From an uncultured Caulobacterales bacterium (GTDB taxonomy: Bacteria; Pseudomonadota; Alphaproteobacteria; Caulobacterales; Maricaulaceae): 64,000 nt of DNA. The stretch's first letter is position 1; the number at the start of each line of letters is the position of its first letter. Positions 17,148 through 25,902 of this stretch are shown here, piece by piece. Made by a program: the position numbers and the translations under genes. The stretch is taken from contig CALLIK010000009.1 in the NCBI GenBank assembly GCA_938009235.1, positions 1-64,000 on the forward strand, written 5' to 3'. The notes below the pieces were generated by a model that was not told where the DNA came from, did not search any database, and was given only the letters and a program-made list of their open reading frames with translations.

Positions 17148-19406
17148 ATGGCCGATGCTACGGAAAAGAAAATCAAAGTTAAAAAAGAGAAGGAAAAGGG
17201 GCCCAGAAAAGGTAGATGGACTAGACGTGGATTTATTGGAGCGGGCCTCGTTGCGGGCGGCGCGCTTGTCGTCGGTGTTGCGATTCGTCCGGGTGATCGT
17301 ACGGATACCCTCGCGGAATATGTAGCAGGTGACGGCGAGCATCTGCTCACGGCGTGGGTGAAAATTTCCGAAGACAACACAATTACCGCCATCATTCCGC
17401 ACGGCGAAATGGGGCAGGGCATCCACACGGCGCTCTCCGCGATGCTAGCCGAAGAAATGGACGCCGATTGGGACGCACTCGACATAATAGAAGCGCCCGC
17501 AGAGAAAGATTACGCGAACTTCCCACTCGTGCGTGAATTTGCGACGGGCGGGGCGAAAGTTCCAGGCTTTGTCTTTGATACGCTGAACGGCGCGATGCTG
17601 GGCTTGGCGAAAAAGATGGATATGCAGATTACTGGCGGATCGACCTCGGTGCGATTCACGGGTACGGGCGCGATGCAAACTGCGGGTGCCGCAACGCGTG
17701 AGCTCTTGATGAGAGCTGCAGCCAAGGACTGGGACGTTTCGGTTGATTCATTGCGTACCGCCAAGAGCATGGTTTATCATGACGCCTCTAACCGCAGCGG
17801 GACTTACGGATCATTCGCGGCCGCAGCGTCAGAGATGAAACCCAACCTGCAACCGAAACTCAAATCTCGCAAAGACTACACACTCATGGGCTCGCCTTTG
17901 CCGCGTGTGGATATTCCGGCCAAAGTTGATGGAACCGCAGACTTCGGAATTGATGCCAAAGTTGACGGCATGAAATATGCGACTGTTATGGCTTCACCCG
18001 TTCATGGGCAAACGGTTGCGCGCATTGATGCAAAGGATGCGGAAGCTATGCCTGGCGTGATCTCTGTTCACAATATGGGTGATTATGTTGGCGTCGTTGC
18101 TGATGGATATTGGCAGGCCAAACAGGCGCTCGATTCGCTCGATGTAGACTTCACAACGTCTGACGCTAGCAGTCTGAGCCAAGAGCAACTCTTCGCGCAA
18201 TATGCAGAGAGCCTCGATACCGGCAAACGCAAGACGATGCATAAAGCTGGGAATGTCGCCAAAGGCGCAGAGGGCGCAGCGAAAACAATTGAAGCCGAAT
18301 ATAGTGTCCCGTTCCTCGCCCATGCTTGCATGGAACCGATGAATGCCACAGCGTGGGTTCGCGATGGTAAAGCCGACATCTGGTGCGGGACGCAAAACCC
18401 GCTCGGTACTCGCATGGCTGTCGCTAAAGCTATGGAATTAGACGCGGAAAACGTCACGCTCACCACGGCCTTTATGGGCGGTGGATTTGGGCGGCGCGCC
18501 ACACCCGATTATGCTTTGCAGGCGGCAGCGCTTTCAAAAGTCTCGGGCCATCCTGTTAAATTGATCTGGAGCCGCGAGGAAACCACGCAGCAAGATCATT
18601 ACCGCCCTGCAGTTTTGGGTCGTTTCAAAGCGTCCCTAGACGCGGACGGTATGCCGCTGACATGGGAGAGTGTGTTCAACCATGAGGGCGAGCCGAAAGA
18701 AGCCAGCGATATCGTCTACGCTATCCCGAATAAACTGGTTCAGGTCGTCGATAGCCCGTCTCATACGCGCCTTGGCCCGTGGCGGTCTGTGGACCACACA
18801 CAACATGGCTATTTCACCGAGAGCTTCATTGAAGAGCTCGCCCACGCCGCAGGCAAAGACGGGTATGAATATCGCCGCGCTTTACTTGCGGATAAGCCGC
18901 GTTTCATAAAAGTCCTCGATGCCGCCGCCAAGCTTGGCAAATGGGGCGAGCCTTTGCCCGAGGGCCAAGCGCGCGGTATCTCTATCGTGGAGAGCTTCAT
19001 GACAATTGTGGCGCAGGTTGTGACCGTGGATATGAGCGGTGGCGACCCACGTGTTGTCCATGTGGCCTGTGCGGCGGATCCTGGCTTCGCTGTGAACCCT
19101 GATGGATTTGAAGCGCAAATGCAGAGCGGTATTATTTACGGTCTCACAGCGGCGCTCTACGGCGAGATTACACTGGAGGGCGGCGCAGTCGCGCAGAGTA
19201 ATTTTCATGACTATGAAATCCTGCGAATGGATGAAGCGCCAAAGATCGACACGATCATCCTAACAAGCGACGCCCGCCTCGGCGGCGGAGGTGAACCCGG
19301 AACCCCGCCGATTGCACCTGCCGTTGCCAATGCCGTGTTTAACGTTACAGGCAAACGGATACGGAAATTGCCAATGCGGGATTTAGGCTTGGGCGCTGCG
19401 AGTTAG
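17148..19406 (+). CDS. iorB: Molybdopterin-binding large subunit, IorB-like (xanthine dehydrogenase family)
   Basis: A 752-aa catalytic subunit of the single-polypeptide IorB class, which fuses two aldehyde-oxidase-type halves. A twin-arginine signal (TRRGFIGAG, RR at 26-27) followed by a hydrophobic stretch suggests Tat export or membrane anchoring with the cofactor already loaded. FMGGGFGRRATPDY and GGGGEPGTPPIAPAVANAVF are cofactor-binding motifs; the glutamate in GEPGTPP matches the catalytic Glu of this family. It is coupled to iorA. Substrate is not decided by sequence: N-heterocycles or aldehydes are possible. Confidence 0.92.
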   Translation: MADATEKKIKVKKEKEKGPRKGRWTRRGFIGAGLVAGGALVVGVAIRPGDRTDTLAEYVAGDGEHLLTAWVKISEDNTITAIIPHGEMGQGIHTALSAMLAEEMDADWDALDIIEAPAEKDYANFPLVREFATGGAKVPGFVFDTLNGAMLGLAKKMDMQITGGSTSVRFTGTGAMQTAGAATRELLMRAAAKDWDVSVDSLRTAKSMVYHDASNRSGTYGSFAAAASEMKPNLQPKLKSRKDYTLMGSPLPRVDIPAKVDGTADFGIDAKVDGMKYATVMASPVHGQTVARIDAKDAEAMPGVISVHNMGDYVGVVADGYWQAKQALDSLDVDFTTSDASSLSQEQLFAQYAESLDTGKRKTMHKAGNVAKGAEGAAKTIEAEYSVPFLAHACMEPMNATAWVRDGKADIWCGTQNPLGTRMAVAKAMELDAENVTLTTAFMGGGFGRRATPDYALQAAALSKVSGHPVKLIWSREETTQQDHYRPAVLGRFKASLDADGMPLTWESVFNHEGEPKEASDIVYAIPNKLVQVVDSPSHTRLGPWRSVDHTQHGYFTESFIEELAHAAGKDGYEYRRALLADKPRFIKVLDAAAKLGKWGEPLPEGQARGISIVESFMTIVAQVVTVDMSGGDPRVVHVACAADPGFAVNPDGFEAQMQSGIIYGLTAALYGEITLEGGAVAQSNFHDYEILRMDEAPKIDTIILTSDARLGGGGEPGTPPIAPAVANAVFNVTGKRIRKLPMRDLGLGAAS

Positions 19407-19424
19407 GAGAGAGAGTTTTTATAC

Positions 19425-20123
19425 ATGACTGTTATAACTATGGGTGTTTGGTCGGATTGTTTGTTTCTAACTTTGGCTGTTTTTGTCATGCCTGCTTGGG
19501 CAATCTATAGGCGGCGGTTAAATTTAGCTCCTATAGCGGGTGTTAAAAAGTATTTTCGCTCGAGTGTATATGCATTGATATTACTTATGTCTCTGGCTTT
19601 GGCTTGGTACATAAATCATCGCTCTTTTAGAGATTTAGGATTAAATGTGCCTGTTGATAAGAGAGGCCTAATTGGCGTATTTGTATCAATAATGTTGCTG
19701 TTAATATTTTATATAATCAGCCATCTCCCTGTGAGATCGAAGATGGGGGCAGCAAAGATAGACCCTGATCAACTATCTAATTTTCGCCTAAACAGCCAGG
19801 TGGAATGGTTAGCGTTCATAATATTCACGGCCCTGACATGTATGACATGGGAAGTGATATATCGCGCTAGTCTAATGTATCTGTTCAAGCCTTATTTGGG
19901 TGTGCCTTGGTCCATAGTCTTATCGGCAGTTATTTATACAGTTGCTCACGGGGCTAAGACCCTTTTACAGTTTTTTGGAACTTTCGTTGCCGCTGTTTTG
20001 TTTTTATTATATTTTATTTTAAGTGGAAATTTATGGGGGGCAATAATTGTTCACATTGGCATCCCACTTATAGTGGCTGTGGTAGTTAACGGGAAAAGGT
20101 TTGAGGGTTTACTTAATCCTTAA
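19425..20123 (+). CDS. CPBP-like intramembrane protease family protein with altered motif 1
   Basis: A 232-aa membrane protein with about seven hydrophobic segments. The region [14 protein letters not shown], then YTVAHG and IIVHIGIP, follows the CPBP (Abi/CAAX protease) motif order E-x3-R, [FY]-x3-H, H. Motif 1 usually has two adjacent Glu; here Trp occupies the first position, so protease activity is uncertain. It is AT-richer than its neighbours, suggesting later acquisition. Its 3' end overlaps the convergent pyrC by 11 bp. Confidence 0.6.
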   Translation: MTVITMGVWSDCLFLTLAVFVMPAWAIYRRRLNLAPIAGVKKYFRSSVYALILLMSLALAWYINHRSFRDLGLNVPVDKRGLIGVFVSIMLLLIFYIISHLPVRSKMGAAKIDPDQLSNFRLNSQVEWLAFIIFTALTCMTWEVIYRASLMYLFKPYLGVPWSIVLSAVIYTVAHGAKTLLQFFGTFVAAVLFLLYFILSGNLWGAIIVHIGIPLIVAVVVNGKRFEGLLNP

Positions 20124-21153
20124 CACTCCACGCCAAAGTCTCACCCGCATGGAATGGAATAATATCTGTCTTTGACAGCGTAATCCGCTCTGGAACTTGG
20201 TGATCTTTTCTCGTCAAAGTCATTGTGCATTCATTCAGCGGTAATCCGTAAAACTTCGGGCCGTTGACGCTGGCGAATTTTTCTAATTTATCGAGCGCGT
20301 TTTCTTCTTCGAATGTGAGCGCATAGCTTTCCATGGCGTAGGGCGCGTTGAAGACGCCCGCGCAACCGCAGGCATTTTCTTTCGCGCCGACAGCATGCGG
20401 GGCAGTGTCTGTGCCGAGGAAGAATTTCGAGGAGCCAGAGGTCGCAGCTTTGCGGAGGGCAAGACGATGCTTCTCTCGCTTGGCAATGGGCAGGCAGAAG
20501 TAATGCGGGCGAATGCCGCCTTCGAAAATGGCGTTACGGTTAAACCGTAGATGATGCGGCGTGATAGTGGCGGCAACATTGTCTCCAGCTTCCATGACAA
20601 ACTCTGCGGCTTCTTGTGTCGTGATATGTTCAAAAACGACTTTCAGGCCTGGATGTTCTTTGATGAGGCCAACCATGACCTCGTCAATGAATACGGCTTC
20701 GCGGTCAAAAATATCGACGTCTTTGTGGGTAACTTCGCCGTGGACGAGGAGCGGCATGCCGACATCTTCCATCGCGTCGAGTACGTGATGGATATTGTTG
20801 ATATCCGTTACGCCATGCGCGGAGTTCGTTGTCGCATTGGCGGGGTAGAGTTTCGCGGCCGTGAAAACACCTTCGGCTTTGCCGCGGCGCATGACCTCTG
20901 GGTTCATGGTATCGGTCATATAGGCCACCATCAGCGGCGTGAAGCCCAAAGATGGATCAACTGCGGCCATGATACGGTCACGATAGGCGCGGCCCATCTC
21001 GACTGTCGTTACGGGGGGCTTTAGATTTGGCATTATGATGGCGCGCGCAAATTGTCGAGCTGTGTGGTTCACCACGTCGGATAGCATAGCGCCATCACGT
21101 AAATGAACATGCCAATCATCTGGGCGGCGGATCGTGAGTGTTGTTTGTGTCAT
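20113..21153 (-). CDS. pyrC: Dihydroorotase, class II
   Basis: The 346-aa PyrC closes carbamoyl-aspartate to dihydroorotate in pyrimidine synthesis. The metal-site motif DWHVHLRDG is at residues 12-20, [13 protein letters not shown] contains the bridging lysine, LLVHGEV and FEHITT carry further histidine ligands, and GTDTAPHA contains the catalytic Asp. Length fits E. coli-type PyrC. It appears to be transcribed alone. Confidence 0.97.
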   Translation of the reverse strand: MTQTTLTIRRPDDWHVHLRDGAMLSDVVNHTARQFARAIIMPNLKPPVTTVEMGRAYRDRIMAAVDPSLGFTPLMVAYMTDTMNPEVMRRGKAEGVFTAAKLYPANATTNSAHGVTDINNIHHVLDAMEDVGMPLLVHGEVTHKDVDIFDREAVFIDEVMVGLIKEHPGLKVVFEHITTQEAAEFVMEAGDNVAATITPHHLRFNRNAIFEGGIRPHYFCLPIAKREKHRLALRKAATSGSSKFFLGTDTAPHAVGAKENACGCAGVFNAPYAMESYALTFEEENALDKLEKFASVNGPKFYGLPLNECTMTLTRKDHQVPERITLSKTDIIPFHAGETLAWSVKD

Positions 21154-21238
21154 GCTGCGGGATTAGCGAAGCGAAGCGGAGGGGTCTAGCCCCTGATAAC
21201 TGTGTGGGTGTTAGTCCCAAATATTTAACACTGAGTGT

Positions 21239-21655
21239 TTAATCCCAGTCGCGGCGGCGAAGCTGCAACAATTGTTCGCCGTTGGCGTTATACAGCCGTA
21301 GCTTTAAATGCGTGGCTTCAATGCGGCGCGTGTCCTGTAGGTGGCTCATGAATGCGGCTTCTGAGTCCATCAGGTCGCGGCACATTTTTTTGGTGCTCGC
21401 GAGCGCGCCAATCTTGAGGGTCTGACCCTCTTGCGTATATTCCCCAAAAAAGGCGTTACAGCCACCATGCCCAATGATTTCGCCATTTGTTTTAAAGGCA
21501 ACAAATTGTTCAGTTTCAGTGGGAGGGATAGGGCCCCATTCGCTGCCTTCGAGCGTGGCGAGCGGGCGGGTCTTGCGAACTTCACCGGCTACTTTTGCGC
21601 AGCCTACGAGAACAAGTGCGCCAATCGCAAGGGGAACGAGAACAGGTAAAGCCAT
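21239..21655 (-). CDS. META domain lipoprotein (HslJ-like)
   Basis: A 138-aa protein with a lipoprotein signal (LAIGALVLVGC, lipobox Cys at 19) and a META domain: EGSEWGP, TNGEIIGHGGCNAFFGEY and the MCRDLMDSEAAFMSHL region. META proteins such as HslJ are envelope proteins tied to heat or stress resistance, without a proven reaction. The gene begins 3 bp after the TIGR02301 gene ends, so the two form a unit. Confidence 0.85.
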   Translation of the reverse strand: MALPVLVPLAIGALVLVGCAKVAGEVRKTRPLATLEGSEWGPIPPTETEQFVAFKTNGEIIGHGGCNAFFGEYTQEGQTLKIGALASTKKMCRDLMDSEAAFMSHLQDTRRIEATHLKLRLYNANGEQLLQLRRRDWD

Positions 21656-21658
21656 TGT

Positions 21659-22174
21659 CTAACGCTCTCTGTAAGGGTCGCCGAGCATCGACGAGATATG
21701 TCGTCCGTTTTCGGCTAGAGCGGCAACGTCAACAGAGACCGCATTAGAGCAGCTCGCATGGCGCTCTTTTTCTTGATAATATCCCGCGTTGAATGCGCGC
21801 ACGAGTTGGCGGTGTCGATCTGCATTACCATTGGATTCAGTGCTCATCATGCTCTGTCCATAGTCGCGCCATTTTTGATCATTTAGCCCAAAGCAGAGTG
21901 TGCGGAGATAATGAATCTGACCAATATTCTTCGCGAGGGCTTCGACAAGGCTCGTCATCGTGACCATATCGTTTTCGATGCGAAGTTCTGCGGCTTCACG
22001 CGCACGCATCGCCAGGTCGCGTTTTTGTTTTGTGGTGAGGGCAGGTGATTCTACTGTTGCAGGGTTCGCCGCAGTTCGCTGTTGGGCTCTTCGACTAGCC
22101 TCTGCATCCTGCGCGGCGGCAGGCACTGCGAGGCACAATGGCAGTAGGGCAATCATGAGGGCGCGCGATAACAT
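21659..22174 (-). CDS. TIGR02301-type secreted protein
   Basis: A 171-aa protein with an N-terminal signal peptide (ALMIALLPLCLAVPAAAQ), a charged linker, and the features I associate with TIGR02301, an alphaproteobacterial family of unknown function: QIHYLRTLCFG, a KWRDYGQSMM segment and RQLVRAFNAGYY near the end. Two cysteines may pair in the periplasm. It lies between the Nudix gene (10 bp upstream) and the META gene, so the three are probably co-transcribed. Confidence 0.75.
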   Translation of the reverse strand: MLSRALMIALLPLCLAVPAAAQDAEASRRAQQRTAANPATVESPALTTKQKRDLAMRAREAAELRIENDMVTMTSLVEALAKNIGQIHYLRTLCFGLNDQKWRDYGQSMMSTESNGNADRHRQLVRAFNAGYYQEKERHASCSNAVSVDVAALAENGRHISSMLGDPYRER

Positions 22175-22183
22175 TGTGATAGT

Positions 22184-22606
22184 CTACTCTGGATTAACCG
22201 AAAACAAAGCCATTTTCGCATGGCCTTCGCGAATAACTCTGACGGTCTCAGGCCACATGCCTAACGCGTCAATTTCGTCTAGGGGTACAAAGCGCGCCTT
22301 ATCCGCATCATCGCCTGCAACAGGCTCGCCGTGGGTCCAACGCGCGAGGTAGTCATGTAAACGGTAGTGAAAACCTTCAAAGTCCGCATCCAAGGCCGTG
22401 AATTTCGTGAGCAAGTCTGCTGTGACGGATGTTTCTTCAGAGAGTTCACGCAAAGCCGCGACGCTTTCCGTTTCGCCTGCCTCTATACGGCCACCCGGAA
22501 TGGACCATTCACCTTTACGCGGGGCGGTTCCGCGCTGGACCAATAAGACCTCGTTATCGCGTATGCAGACAACGCCGACACAATCTGTTCTTTTGATGAT
22601 TGTCAT
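22184..22606 (-). CDS. Nudix hydrolase
   Basis: A 140-aa protein with a complete Nudix box (GGRIEAGETESVAALRELSE, then ET), the signature of enzymes that hydrolyse nucleoside diphosphates linked to another group. The substrate is not readable. The ATG at 22606 is chosen over in-frame upstream starts because GGAA lies 6 bases before it. It is divergent from the SRAP gene, with 74 bp between the two starts. Confidence 0.9.
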   Translation of the reverse strand: MTIIKRTDCVGVVCIRDNEVLLVQRGTAPRKGEWSIPGGRIEAGETESVAALRELSEETSVTADLLTKFTALDADFEGFHYRLHDYLARWTHGEPVAGDDADKARFVPLDEIDALGMWPETVRVIREGHAKMALFSVNPE

Positions 22607-22680
22607 TGTCAGTTCCATTAACTTTGGCAGGCGTGAGTTACAGCGTTTGTTTAACCGCAAAAGATACCTATATCGAGATC

Positions 22681-23400
22681 ATGTGCGGAAGATACACACT
22701 CGCTGGAAATTTAGATCAAATTGCGGCGCATTTTAAGGCTGAAAAAAGCCATGACGGTCTGTGGGACTGGGAACCGCGCTTTAATGTGGCGCCCTGTGCT
22801 GTCGTCCCCGTGATTGCTTTTAATGGCGAGAAAAACCGAACAGTCGTGCCGATGCGGTGGGGTTTGCATCCGTCTTGGCGCAAGGACCCGCCCGAAGGTC
22901 GTCCGATGTTCAATGCGCGCGTTGAAACTGCCAAGGAAAAACCGAGCTTTCGAACGCCCTATAAACGCCGCCGCGCGCTTATCCCAACGACGGGGTGGTA
23001 TGAATGGGAACGTGTTGAGATGCCGTCTGTAGATGGGAAATCCAGTAAAGAGATGAAGCAACCGCATTTCATTTTTGAGGATAGCGATAATGTTGGCGCA
23101 GAGATGTTCGCCTTTGTCGGCCTCTGGGATAGGTGGCATGTTCAAGAAGGTATAGAGCTTTTGTCTTGTACCATCCTGACAACGCCTGCGGTGGGGGATG
23201 TTAAACATCTGCATCACCGTATGCCTGTACGCTTGCCTGAATCTAAGTGGGACGAATGGCTGGATTGGGATGCGCATCCTGATTTCACGCTCAAGTCAAA
23301 ATTGGACGGTGCTGACTTAGGGCATTACGAAGTGGACCGCGCTGTTGGGAATGGACGGGCAGAAGGGCCAGAGTTGATTCGTCCATTTGTAGAGCTTTAG
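22681..23400 (+). CDS. SRAP domain protein, YedK/HMCES-like abasic-site DNA-protein crosslinker
   Basis: This 239-aa protein starts MCGRYT. In the SRAP family, Met removal exposes Cys2, which crosslinks covalently to abasic sites in single-stranded DNA and shields them. Other family features seen are PRFNVAPCAVVPV, RWGLHPSW, FNARVET, IPTTGWYEW and the histidine-bearing HLHHRMPV. ATG 22681 is fixed by the need for Cys2; an upstream in-frame start would bury it. Its stop overlaps the convergent yihY-like gene by 4 bp. Confidence 0.95.
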   Translation: MCGRYTLAGNLDQIAAHFKAEKSHDGLWDWEPRFNVAPCAVVPVIAFNGEKNRTVVPMRWGLHPSWRKDPPEGRPMFNARVETAKEKPSFRTPYKRRRALIPTTGWYEWERVEMPSVDGKSSKEMKQPHFIFEDSDNVGAEMFAFVGLWDRWHVQEGIELLSCTILTTPAVGDVKHLHHRMPVRLPESKWDEWLDWDAHPDFTLKSKLDGADLGHYEVDRAVGNGRAEGPELIRPFVEL

Positions 23401-24419
23401 GGCGTGTCTAATGGTGCTGTTTCCGTTGGTTCACTTACTTCATTCAGCGCCATTTCCTGCGGCGTATAAGTTGCCACGAAATCTGCCATCGCTGCGCCGC
23501 GGTTGCCCAAGGGACGTACAGGGCCGCGCGTTGTATCTGCGATGGTTTGACGCTCTAACTCGGAGTTAAGCTGCGCACCGATGATGACAACAGTCGCGGT
23601 TAGCCACAGCCAAATAAGCAGGATAATCACGGAGGCGAGGCCGCCAAAGGTTTCATTATAACTGCCGAAATATTGAACGAATTTCGAAAACCCAAAACTA
23701 ATTGTCATCCAACTGACTAAGGCAAATGCAATGCCCGGGAAGACCCACCGTTTTCGCGCAGGGCGGCGCGAAGGGCCAAAGCGGTACATGACGCCGCAGG
23801 CGAAGCAAAAGACCGTAACCAGTAAAATCCAAGGCAGCGTTTTTGACGCAAACCCTGCTGTTTCCAAAAGATTCGCATAGGTCAGCACCGCAGGAATACC
23901 GATGATGACGAACAAAGAGAACCAGACGAACACCAAACTGCCGAACGTCATGAGTGCGGCATAAAGCATACGGACCAAGGGGTTGCGTTGCTCTGTCTCT
24001 TCATAGGCGACATTCATAGCGCGCATCATAGCGCGTATCCCTGCGCCCGCAGAGAAGAAGGCGATACCAAGCGAAATGAAAATACCTAGACTGGCGTTGA
24101 GAGGCGGCGCCGAGAGAACGCTGGTGACCTGTCCATCCAATATATCAAAAGCCCCACCAGGTAGCAGCGTTGAAATGGTATCGCCTATGCCTTCAACATC
24201 GCTGGGGTCAGCGACATAAGAAAACAGAGAGAGCGCCGCAGTGATCAACGGGAACAGGGCCAAGAGAGAGAAGAACGCAACGCCCGCGGCAATAACGCTC
24301 ACATTATCATGATGGACGCAAAACACGGTTCGTTTGGTCGCGTCCCACAAATCGCGGAGGGTCAAATCCCACGGACTGTAGACACCCGTCTGTTTGAAAT
24401 TCCGCGTATAATCTCTCAC
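23397..24419 (-). CDS. YihY/BrkB family inner-membrane protein
   Basis: A 340-aa membrane protein with about six hydrophobic spans. VIAAGVAFFSLLALFPLITA near the N-terminus and VILLIWLWLTATVVIIGAQL near the C-terminus are the conserved blocks of the YihY/virulence factor BrkB family (formerly miscalled RNase BN). The molecular role is unknown. It is followed downstream of yaaA on the same strand, 12 bp apart, so the two are likely co-transcribed. Confidence 0.9.
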   Translation of the reverse strand: MRDYTRNFKQTGVYSPWDLTLRDLWDATKRTVFCVHHDNVSVIAAGVAFFSLLALFPLITAALSLFSYVADPSDVEGIGDTISTLLPGGAFDILDGQVTSVLSAPPLNASLGIFISLGIAFFSAGAGIRAMMRAMNVAYEETEQRNPLVRMLYAALMTFGSLVFVWFSLFVIIGIPAVLTYANLLETAGFASKTLPWILLVTVFCFACGVMYRFGPSRRPARKRWVFPGIAFALVSWMTISFGFSKFVQYFGSYNETFGGLASVIILLIWLWLTATVVIIGAQLNSELERQTIADTTRGPVRPLGNRGAAMADFVATYTPQEMALNEVSEPTETAPLDTP

Positions 24420-24431
24420 GTTAATACTGTC

Positions 24432-25220
24432 CTAGCTGCCTTTTTTGGGCGGTTGTGGTCTGGCGAAGACTAAAACCTCGTCCGTTGACCGTATAGGATC
24501 GAATTTATATCCGCCCGCGTCAAAGTCTTTCAGGCCTTCGGCACGATCAACACGGTTTTGCATGATCCAACGGGCCATCAATCCGCGCCCGAATTTGGTG
24601 TAATATTGCACAGGGCGTGACTTGCCGTCTTTGTCTTCCATGAACTTCGCAGACACAACGTGGCTGTTGAGGTTTTTTGCTTTCGCGGCTTTGAAATATT
24701 CATTAGACGCGAGATTGACGATGGTGCTGTCGGCGTGGGCTTCAAGTTCAGCATTCAGAGCAGGGGCGAGAACATCGGCCCAAAATTCATAGAGGTTCTT
24801 GCCCCTCTGATTTTCGAATTTCGTACCCATCTCTAGGCGGTAAGGCTGGATCGCATCCATTGGGCGCAACACGCCATAAAGACCCGACAAAATACGCAGG
24901 TGATCTTGCGCATAGGCGAGATCATCATCGGAGAGGGATTTTGCCTCTAGGCCCCAATAGACATCACCGTCAAAGGCTAGTCCTGCGGATTTCGCAGAGT
25001 TGGATTGACCGTCAAGATTGAAGGCTTGGAACCGCTCGACATTTAGGTTCGCGAGGTTGTCTGAAATGTGCATCAGCTTTTTCAGATCATCGGGCGTTTT
25101 AGTCTTGGCCAATTTCGCGAGAATTTTTGTGTCAGCTTCAAAGCGCGGACGGGTCGCGGACAGCGCGGTTTGCGCCGGGTCCATATTCATTTTTTTGGCA
25201 GGGGAAAGTAGGGTCAGCAT
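24432..25220 (-). CDS. yaaA: Peroxide stress protein YaaA (DUF328)
   Basis: YaaA (262 aa) lowers free iron and DNA damage under peroxide stress in E. coli. MLTLLSPAKKM, ALFNLDGQS-like FQAFNLDGQSN, LRILSGLYGVLRPMD and VNLASNEYFKA are characteristic. In known cases it is controlled by OxyR, but no such box is evident. It leads the yaaA-yihY pair; the 283-bp region upstream contains its promoter and that of the divergent small gene. Confidence 0.95.
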   Translation of the reverse strand: MLTLLSPAKKMNMDPAQTALSATRPRFEADTKILAKLAKTKTPDDLKKLMHISDNLANLNVERFQAFNLDGQSNSAKSAGLAFDGDVYWGLEAKSLSDDDLAYAQDHLRILSGLYGVLRPMDAIQPYRLEMGTKFENQRGKNLYEFWADVLAPALNAELEAHADSTIVNLASNEYFKAAKAKNLNSHVVSAKFMEDKDGKSRPVQYYTKFGRGLMARWIMQNRVDRAEGLKDFDAGGYKFDPIRSTDEVLVFARPQPPKKGS

Positions 25221-25503
25221 AGTGGCCTCCTCATAGGATCGACAGCCCGATTGCGGTCAGTATCCGTGGGTTGGTTGAAACTTTAATATAGGTGCGCTCG
25301 GGCGAATTGCGAGTCACGTTTCTTTGATGCACTTTGATGCCTTGACCAAATGCGTGTAGTTGAATAATATTCACGCATGTATTTCAACGTTTTCACACCC
25401 CCACAAAACTAGGACGCGCCGTTCGGCGTGATTTCCGCTGCCCTGCTCATTGAGCGGGTTGTTTTGTAATGGCCGATTTTCTGGCCAAGTGTGGACGTTT
25501 CCC
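25221..25503. other. 283-bp divergent intergenic region (yaaA / 25504 gene)
   Basis: No gene is credible here. It must hold promoters for both flanking genes. A rough TTGAAT...AATAAT-like stretch near 25360 is seen, too weak to call. Confidence 0.3.
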
Positions 25504-25902
25504 ATGTATCTCAGATTTATTTCCCCTGTGCGCCCGAGTGCGCGCTCCATTGACTATGGCTTATTTCAAGCGATCATTGCTTGCCGCGATTATGATGATT
25601 ATCCGAAGTGGCTACGCAGCCAAGTTGAAGCAGAATTTGATTGGTTCAAGACACATTTACCTACTCCCAACGAAAGGGTTTTTGGTCGTCAAAATGTCCG
25701 TGCAAAAGCCGCGCATATTTGTTGGTTTCGAGCAGAAGCCAGCGAAATGATAGATCGTGCTTTTTTAATCAAAAGTCTTTTGGCCGAAATTGGGTGCTTG
25801 ATCGTTGTGAGTAAGACATCAAACCCCGGCACAATCACCTATAGTGACAGTTGGCAAATCGTAGCTCGGCCAGATCGGAAAACTCCAATCAAATGGATTT
25901 AA
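25504..25902 (+). CDS. Conserved-looking hypothetical protein
   Basis: A 132-aa protein from ATG 25504 (an upstream in-frame start adds 18 residues without pattern). It begins MYLRFISPVRPSARSIDYGL and is rich in aromatic residues (WLRSQVEAEFDWF); the end has a compact beta-like SWQIVARP segment. No signal peptide or membrane span. I recall similar short proteins in other alphaproteobacteria but cannot name a family or function. Its stop overlaps the convergent FAD oxidase gene by 4 bp. Confidence 0.75.
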   Translation: MYLRFISPVRPSARSIDYGLFQAIIACRDYDDYPKWLRSQVEAEFDWFKTHLPTPNERVFGRQNVRAKAAHICWFRAEASEMIDRAFLIKSLLAEIGCLIVVSKTSNPGTITYSDSWQIVARPDRKTPIKWI

